DNA from: SIG440 sp045631525
Lineage (GTDB): Bacteria > Bacillota > Clostridia > Monoglobales > Monoglobaceae
Direction: 5' to 3'
Assembly (NCBI GenBank): GCA_045631525.1
Contig: JAZQUY010000019.1
Location: forward strand, 1-64,000
Length of the DNA stretch: 64,000 bases
The stretch's first letter is position 1; each line of letters opens with the position of its first letter. Below the pieces are notes generated by a model. That model saw only the letters and a program-made list of their open reading frames with translations, had not been told where the DNA came from and did not search any database. Of the stretch, positions 59,768 through 64,000 are shown piece after piece. Made by a program: the position numbers and the translations under genes.

Positions 59768-60048
59768 TAAAAGCTATGACGAAGAAGGTACGAAGCGTGT
59801 CGGCTTTTGTGAGTGTCGGTGGTTGGTGCGAACCCATAGAGGCAGTTTCAATGTACCCCTCACTTCCGAGCTGAAGGTCAGAAAGCTCAAGTTTTGGTGA
59901 GTAGATACCTTCCGTGATTGCTGCGTTAATGGCAAAGGGCTTGTTTGAGCCTGATGAGTGGCGGATGCATTGTTTCCGCAATTTGAGTGGTACCGCGAGT
60001 GCTTTGCACCCGTCTCAAAGCATTTCTTTGAGTCGGGTGTTTTCTTTT
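59768..60048 (+). promoter_or_regulatory. T-box leader, apparent valine specifier
   Basis: The T-box sequence GAGTGGTACCGCGAG is at 59985-59999, and the terminator CACCCG-CTCAAAG/CTTTGAG-CGGGTG with T run at 60007-60048. Stem I has the terminal GGTTGGTGCGAACC segment near 59821-59834. In the 3' strand, GAAGGTCA (59873-59880) aligns with the specifier-loop pattern GAA-N-XXX-A, giving specifier GTC (valine) at 59877-59879. Uncharged tRNA-Val would allow readthrough into the vor genes. Class is certain; the specifier is my reading. Confidence 0.93.
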
Positions 60049-60087
60049 GTAAACCCAAAATTTTACATTGATGCAGGGGGTGTGTAG

Positions 60088-60756
60088 ATGAGTTATAATT
60101 ACAAACGAATAACCTTGCTTTCGGGTCACTATGGCAGCGGCAAGACAAACATTGCAGTGAATATGGCATTTGATATGAAGAAAAAATCGCCAAATGTCAC
60201 CATCGCTGACCTTGATATTGTAAATCCTTATTTCAGGACAAAGGACAGCCAAAAAGAGCTGCAGGATGCTGGAATAAAGCTTATATGCTCTGAATACGCA
60301 AATACCAATGTCGATATACCGGCACTTCCTCAGGATATGTATTCTGTGATTGATGACAAGTCTCAGATGGCTGTGATTGACATAGGCGGTGATGACCGTG
60401 GGGCACTTGCTCTTGGCAGATACTCAGGCGGGATTGTGGAAGAAAACGATTATGATATGCTGCTTGTTATAAACTGCTATCGCCCCTTGACCCGTGATGC
60501 AAAGGATACCCTTGAGGTTATGCGGGAAATCGAAAATGCGGGAAAGATAAAGTTCACGGGGATTGTAAACAACTCAAACCTTGGCGAAGAAACAACAGCA
60601 GACGATGTTTTAAATTCTCTTAAATACGCATCGGAAATTTCTGAAATTACCGGCTTGCCCATTGTAGCAACTTGTGTAAAGGAAGAACTTTTTGATGAAC
60701 TTTCTGGGAAAATAGAAAATATGTTTGCTTTAAAATTACAAAAAAAGATTATTTAA
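60088..60756 (+). CDS. P-loop ATPase of the MinD/ParA-like type
   Basis: 222 aa with Walker A GHYGSGKTNIAVNMA (about 12-26), DLDIVNPYFRT and VIDIGGDDRGA. A soluble SIMIBI-class ATPase. Its place directly after the T-box and before the ferredoxin and vor genes suggests a role in maturation or metallocluster loading of the oxidoreductase, similar to Mrp/ApbC-type ATPases, but this is inferred. ATG 60088 is preceded by AGGGGGTG. Confidence 0.85.
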   Translation: MSYNYKRITLLSGHYGSGKTNIAVNMAFDMKKKSPNVTIADLDIVNPYFRTKDSQKELQDAGIKLICSEYANTNVDIPALPQDMYSVIDDKSQMAVIDIGGDDRGALALGRYSGGIVEENDYDMLLVINCYRPLTRDAKDTLEVMREIENAGKIKFTGIVNNSNLGEETTADDVLNSLKYASEISEITGLPIVATCVKEELFDELSGKIENMFALKLQKKII

Positions 60757-60774
60757 TGTGAAGGAGAGATAAAT

Positions 60775-60981
60775 ATGGCAAAGCTTACATTCAAGACAGA
60801 CAACTGTAAGGGCTGCGGACTTTGTATTGATGCTTGTCCAAAGCAGGTTCTGGCTCTTGCAAAAGACAAAATAAACAAAAAGGGACATCACCCCGTTGAG
60901 GCAGTGAATCCTGAGAGTTGCATCGGTTGTGCGTTCTGCGCTACAATGTGTCCCGATTGCATTATCACAGTAGAAAGGTAG
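60775..60981 (+). CDS. vorD: 2[4Fe-4S] ferredoxin subunit of 2-oxoacid:ferredoxin oxidoreductase
   Basis: 68 aa with two complete cluster motifs, CKGCGLCIDACPK and CIGCAFCATMCPD. It is the delta-type subunit that passes electrons from the catalytic subunits to free ferredoxin. AAGGAGAG precedes ATG 60775. It is followed within 10 bp by vorB. Confidence 0.9.
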   Translation: MAKLTFKTDNCKGCGLCIDACPKQVLALAKDKINKKGHHPVEAVNPESCIGCAFCATMCPDCIITVER

Positions 60982-60990
60982 GTACATATT

Positions 60991-62055
60991 ATGTCAGATA
61001 AAGTTTTGATGAAAGGCAACGAAGCAATCGCTGAAGCTGCTATAATTGCAGGATGCCGTCATTATTTCGGTTATCCTATTACACCACAGACAGAGGTTGC
61101 GGCGTATATGGCAAAAAGAATGCCAAAAATTGGAGGAACATTCCTTCAGGCTGAGAGTGAAATCGCAGCAATAAATATGGTTTATGGTGTGGCATCAACT
61201 GGTAAAAGGGTTATGACATCATCTTCAAGCCCCGGTATTTCACTGAAAGGCGAGGGCCTTTCTTACCTCGCAGGCGCAGACCTTCCGTCACTTGTAATCA
61301 ACGTTCAGCGTGGCGGCCCCGGTCTTGGTGGTATTCAGCCCTCACAGTCTGACTATTTTCAGGCTACAAAGGGTGCGGCACACGGCGACTTCCATATGAT
61401 AGTGCTTGCACCAAGCTCAGTTCAGGAAATGGCAGATCTCACAGTTAAAGGTTTTGACCTTGCAGATAAGTACAGAATGACTGCTATGGTGCTGGCTGAC
61501 GGAACAATGGGTCAGATGATGGAGCCTGTTTCGCTTGATTATGAAATCGGCGAACCCGTTGAAAAGCCCTGGGCTACAACAGGAACAAAAATGGAAAGAC
61601 CACACAATATTGTGAATTCACTTTTCCTTGAACCGGATGTACTTGAAAAATCAAACTTTGAACGCTATGAAAGATACAAATACATAGAAGAAAACGAATG
61701 TATGTATGAAGAATATATGATGGATGACGCAGAAATCTGCGTTACAGCATTCGGTATCGCAGCACGTGTTTCAAAGAACGCAATCAATGAAGCAAGAAAG
61801 CAGGGCATAAAGGTAGGCTTAATCAGACCGATTACACTTTGGCCTTTCCCCAAGGCTCCTTATAAGAAAGCGGCAGATAAGGTTAAGGAAATTATTTCTG
61901 TTGAACTTTCAATGGGACAGATGATTGAGGATGTAAAGCTTGCATCAGAGTGCAAGGTTCCTGTAACACTTTGCAACCGTGTAGGCGGTATGATTCCTAC
62001 ACCTGAGCAGGTGCTTGAGTCAATAGAAAAAGCAGCAAAGGGAGGTAACAAATAA
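60991..62055 (+). CDS. vorB: 2-oxoacid:ferredoxin oxidoreductase alpha-type subunit
   Basis: 354 aa, pyruvate:ferredoxin oxidoreductase domains I and II. Signature segments: GNEAIAEAAIIAGCRHYFGYPITPQTEV (in part FGYPITPQTEV), FLQAESEIAAINMVYG and SSSPGISLKGEGLSYLAGA. It contributes to thiamine-pyrophosphate and 2-oxoacid binding. The T-box specificity and the downstream branched-chain aminotransferase favour 2-oxoisovalerate as substrate, though the sequence alone does not separate it from other 2-oxoacids. Confidence 0.93.
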   Translation: MSDKVLMKGNEAIAEAAIIAGCRHYFGYPITPQTEVAAYMAKRMPKIGGTFLQAESEIAAINMVYGVASTGKRVMTSSSSPGISLKGEGLSYLAGADLPSLVINVQRGGPGLGGIQPSQSDYFQATKGAAHGDFHMIVLAPSSVQEMADLTVKGFDLADKYRMTAMVLADGTMGQMMEPVSLDYEIGEPVEKPWATTGTKMERPHNIVNSLFLEPDVLEKSNFERYERYKYIEENECMYEEYMMDDAEICVTAFGIAARVSKNAINEARKQGIKVGLIRPITLWPFPKAPYKKAADKVKEIISVELSMGQMIEDVKLASECKVPVTLCNRVGGMIPTPEQVLESIEKAAKGGNK

Positions 62056-62810
62056 TGGTAGTTTTTGAAAAACCAAAGGCTCTGGCTGATGTCCAGATGC
62101 ATTACTGCCCCGGCTGTACACACGGTATTGTTCACCGTCTGGTAGCTGAGGTTATAGACGAACTCGGAATCGAGGGCAAGACAATAGGTATTGCTCCTGT
62201 TGGATGCTCTGTTATGGCTTACAATTATTTTAACTGTGATATGATTGAAGCGGCACACGGCCGTGCTCCGGCTGTTGCAACAGGTGTTAAACGTTCTGAC
62301 CCTGAAAACCACATTGTTTTCACTTACCAGGGCGACGGTGACCTTGCATCAATCGGTATGGCAGAAACTGTTCACAGTGCTGCAAGAAACGAAAATATCA
62401 CTGTTATCTTTATCAACAACGCAATTTATGGTATGACAGGCGGACAGATGGCGCCTACATCACTTCCCGGTCAGGTTACACAGACCTCACCTTACGGAAG
62501 AGACACTGATGCTTGCGGTTTTCCCATCAGAGTTTGCGAAATGCTTTCAACACTTGATGGTCCTGAATATCTTGAACGTGTTACTGTAAACAATGTAAAG
62601 AATGTTAAAAATGCTAAAAAGGCAATCAAAAAGGCGTTTCAGAATCAGATTGACGGCAAGGGATTTTCGCTTGTTGAGGTTGTTTCAAGCTGTCCTACAA
62701 ACTGGGGTATGACTCCTCAGGATGCTCTCAAATGGATTGAAGAAAAAATGCTTCCTTATTATCCTCTCGGTGTATATAAGGACCGCAGCGCAGAAAAGGA
62801 GGAAAAGTAA
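62055..62810 (+). CDS. vorA: 2-oxoacid:ferredoxin oxidoreductase beta-type (TPP-binding) subunit
   Basis: 251 aa. TPP/Mg motif YQGDGDLASIGMAE followed by NNAIYGMTGGQMAPTS, plus YCPGCTHG at the N-terminus. The start overlaps the vorB stop by 1 bp. It performs the decarboxylating step on thiamine pyrophosphate. Confidence 0.93.
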   Translation: MVVFEKPKALADVQMHYCPGCTHGIVHRLVAEVIDELGIEGKTIGIAPVGCSVMAYNYFNCDMIEAAHGRAPAVATGVKRSDPENHIVFTYQGDGDLASIGMAETVHSAARNENITVIFINNAIYGMTGGQMAPTSLPGQVTQTSPYGRDTDACGFPIRVCEMLSTLDGPEYLERVTVNNVKNVKNAKKAIKKAFQNQIDGKGFSLVEVVSSCPTNWGMTPQDALKWIEEKMLPYYPLGVYKDRSAEKEEK

Positions 62811-63343
62811 TGAGTACAACAAATATGCTTATTGCGGGCTTTGGCGGTCAGGGAATTCTTTTTGCAGGAAAGTTTCTTGCATACAAAGGTTTGGTTGAAG
62901 AAAAAGAAGTAAGCTGGCTTCCCTCTTACGGCCCTGAAATGCGTGGCGGTACAGCAAGCTGCAGTGTTATTATAAGTGATGAGGCGGTGGGTTCACCTAT
63001 CGTTTCAAAGCCCGACGTTTTGGTGGCTATGAATCTTCCGTCACTTGATAAATATGAAGATACCGTTGTTTCAGGCGGAAAGATTTTCGTGGATTCAACA
63101 CTTATCGAAAGACAGGTAAAGCGCACAGACGTTGAGGTGTATTATATTCCTGCAACAAAGCTTGCATCGGACAACAATATGCCTACCCTTGCAAATATGA
63201 TTATTGCGGGCAAAATTTTGAGTGTTACAGACGGCTTTTCTGAAGAATCGGTTGATGCTGCACTTAAAAAAGTTATTTCAGCAAAGCGTGCAGATATGCT
63301 TGAGACAAACCTCAGGGCTATGCAGATTGGTGCTGAGAACTAA
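62810..63343 (+). CDS. vorC: 2-oxoacid:ferredoxin oxidoreductase gamma-type subunit
   Basis: 177 aa with GFGGQGILFAGKFLA (about 9-23) and SYGPEMRGGTASCSVI, the hallmark of the gamma domain, which binds coenzyme A. Its start overlaps the vorA stop by 1 bp, so all subunits are translationally coupled. Confidence 0.93.
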   Translation: MSTTNMLIAGFGGQGILFAGKFLAYKGLVEEKEVSWLPSYGPEMRGGTASCSVIISDEAVGSPIVSKPDVLVAMNLPSLDKYEDTVVSGGKIFVDSTLIERQVKRTDVEVYYIPATKLASDNNMPTLANMIIAGKILSVTDGFSEESVDAALKKVISAKRADMLETNLRAMQIGAEN

Positions 63344-63364
63344 TTTTTAAAGGAGAACATAAAA

Positions 63365-64000
63365 ATGGATATAAAGATTGTTAAAACAACATCACCAAAA
63401 GAACATCCAGAAAGCTCTGTTTTGGGTTTTGGAAAGTTCTTTACTGACCATATGTTTATTATGGATTATTCAAGGGAAAAAGGCTGGTATGACGCGAGAA
63501 TAGTTCCATTTGGCAATGTTGAGCTTCACCCTGCGTCAACAGTTCTTCACTATGGCTCTGAAATTTTTGAGGGTCTCAAGGCTTATCGCCGCGAAGACGG
63601 AACTGTTCAGATGTTTAGACCCATCGAGAATATCCGCAGAATGAACCGCAGTGCTGAAAGACTTTGTCTTCCACAGATTGATGAAGATATGGCTATGGAA
63701 ATACTCAAGACTTTCGTAGCATTTGAACAGGATTGGACTCCGTCAGCCCCCGGAACATCGCTGTACCTCAGACCTTTTATGTTTGGTAATGATGAAACAC
63801 TTGGCGTTCACGCAGTTCACAATGCAAGATTTATGATTATTGCATCACCTGTTGGAAGCTATTACAAAGAGGGTATCAACCCCGTTAAAATTATGATTGA
63901 AGCAGACGATGTACGTGCAGTACGTGGCGGTACAGGTTATGCAAAATGCGGCGGAAACTATGCTGCAAGTAACCGTGCAGGCGAAAGAGCTGAACAGCAG
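63365..64000 (+). CDS. ilvE: branched-chain amino acid aminotransferase, 3' end missing
   Basis: The open frame starts at ATG 63365 (AAAGGAG upstream) and runs to the window end, 212 codons. Class IV PLP aminotransferase: LHYGSEIFEGLKAYR (about 60-74), FMFGNDETLGVH and the lysine in GYAKCGGNYAAS, which is the PLP-lysine position. The length so far is compatible with the 340-360 aa long form. It interconverts Val/Leu/Ile and their 2-oxoacids, supplying or draining substrate for Vor, and it is probably under the same T-box. Confidence 0.93.
   Translation, partial: MDIKIVKTTSPKEHPESSVLGFGKFFTDHMFIMDYSREKGWYDARIVPFGNVELHPASTVLHYGSEIFEGLKAYRREDGTVQMFRPIENIRRMNRSAERLCLPQIDEDMAMEILKTFVAFEQDWTPSAPGTSLYLRPFMFGNDETLGVHAVHNARFMIIASPVGSYYKEGINPVKIMIEADDVRAVRGGTGYAKCGGNYAASNRAGERAEQQ

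Noticed and set aside
59656..59874. 72-codon + strand open frame at the start of the T-box leader
   Set aside because: It runs across the vor promoter and stem I of the T-box, so it is not a gene.
59774..60252. Minus-strand open frames across the T-box leader
   Set aside because: The region is explained by promoter, T-box, terminator and the start of the P-loop ATPase gene; the frames have no ribosome site.
1..64000. tRNA or rRNA genes
   Set aside because: No cloverleaf with CCA-adjacent acceptor stem or rRNA signature was noticed when reading the intergenic regions; a dedicated tRNA search was not possible here.

Overview
This 64 kb window looks like a chromosomal segment of an anaerobic, endospore-forming Bacillota (class Clostridia). 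The evidence is dipicolinate synthase genes dpaA/dpaB, spoIIID, candidate Spo0A boxes, a long Bacillus-type SRP RNA, a T-box leader, ferredoxin-linked 2-oxoacid oxidoreductase genes, meso-diaminopimelate dehydrogenase, S-layer-homology (SLH) proteins and moderately AT-rich DNA. Nearly all genes lie on the + strand, and many transcription units end in clear intrinsic terminators.

Layout. 1-6.7 kb: clpP (cut by the window edge), clpX, a lipoprotein, dpaAB, a CapA-like lipoprotein, and a divergent pair made of a self-cleaving S24/LexA-type repressor and a 42-residue membrane protein. 6.9-31 kb: mostly conserved housekeeping genes: a DivIVA-like protein, nifS-thiI-pncC-ddh, a NanA/DapA-family lyase with a structured leader, mutS2, recJ, relA, an MBL hydrolase, hemZ, fbp, a flavodoxin, rpsO, pnp, the SRP RNA, dnaX, ebfC, a SulP transporter and a HIRAN-TPR protein. 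31-36 kb: a Rieske flavoprotein, an SLH protein with a solute-binding domain, a LOG-family protein, a low-molecular-weight tyrosine phosphatase and a coiled-coil lipoprotein.

36.6-50.4 kb is the most interesting block. A membrane diguanylate cyclase (GGDEF) is followed by a separate promoter, a cyclic-di-GMP-I riboswitch with a terminator, and an eight-gene operon: VTC-domain polymerase, polysaccharide deacetylase with SLH repeats, DUF4956 membrane protein, CotH kinase, a large extracytoplasmic glycosidase-like protein, a HEAT-repeat membrane protein, a BcsA/IcaA-like family 2 glycosyltransferase without PilZ, and a membrane EAL phosphodiesterase. I read this as a c-di-GMP-gated system that makes and modifies a cell-surface polymer. 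The last gene degrades the signal that turns the operon on.

50.4-57.7 kb is accessory. A truncated 5' copy of spoIIID and the complete spoIIID flank about 2.3 kb holding a phage MuF/minor-head-like gene with an in-frame TAA and a small lipoprotein gene. This looks like the remnant of an element that integrated in spoIIID. After an XRE-L-serine dehydratase fusion come small orphan genes separated by a shared repeat and tandem TGTCGAA (Spo0A-box) motifs, and a 496-bp element with perfect 13-bp terminal inverted repeats carrying a DUF559 nuclease.

57.9-64 kb: DUF896, an SGNH hydrolase, a copper-amine-oxidase-like surface protein, and a T-box (apparent valine specifier) ahead of a P-loop ATPase, ferredoxin, vorB/A/C and a branched-chain aminotransferase cut by the window end. 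No tRNA, rRNA, CRISPR array or intact insertion sequence was seen.
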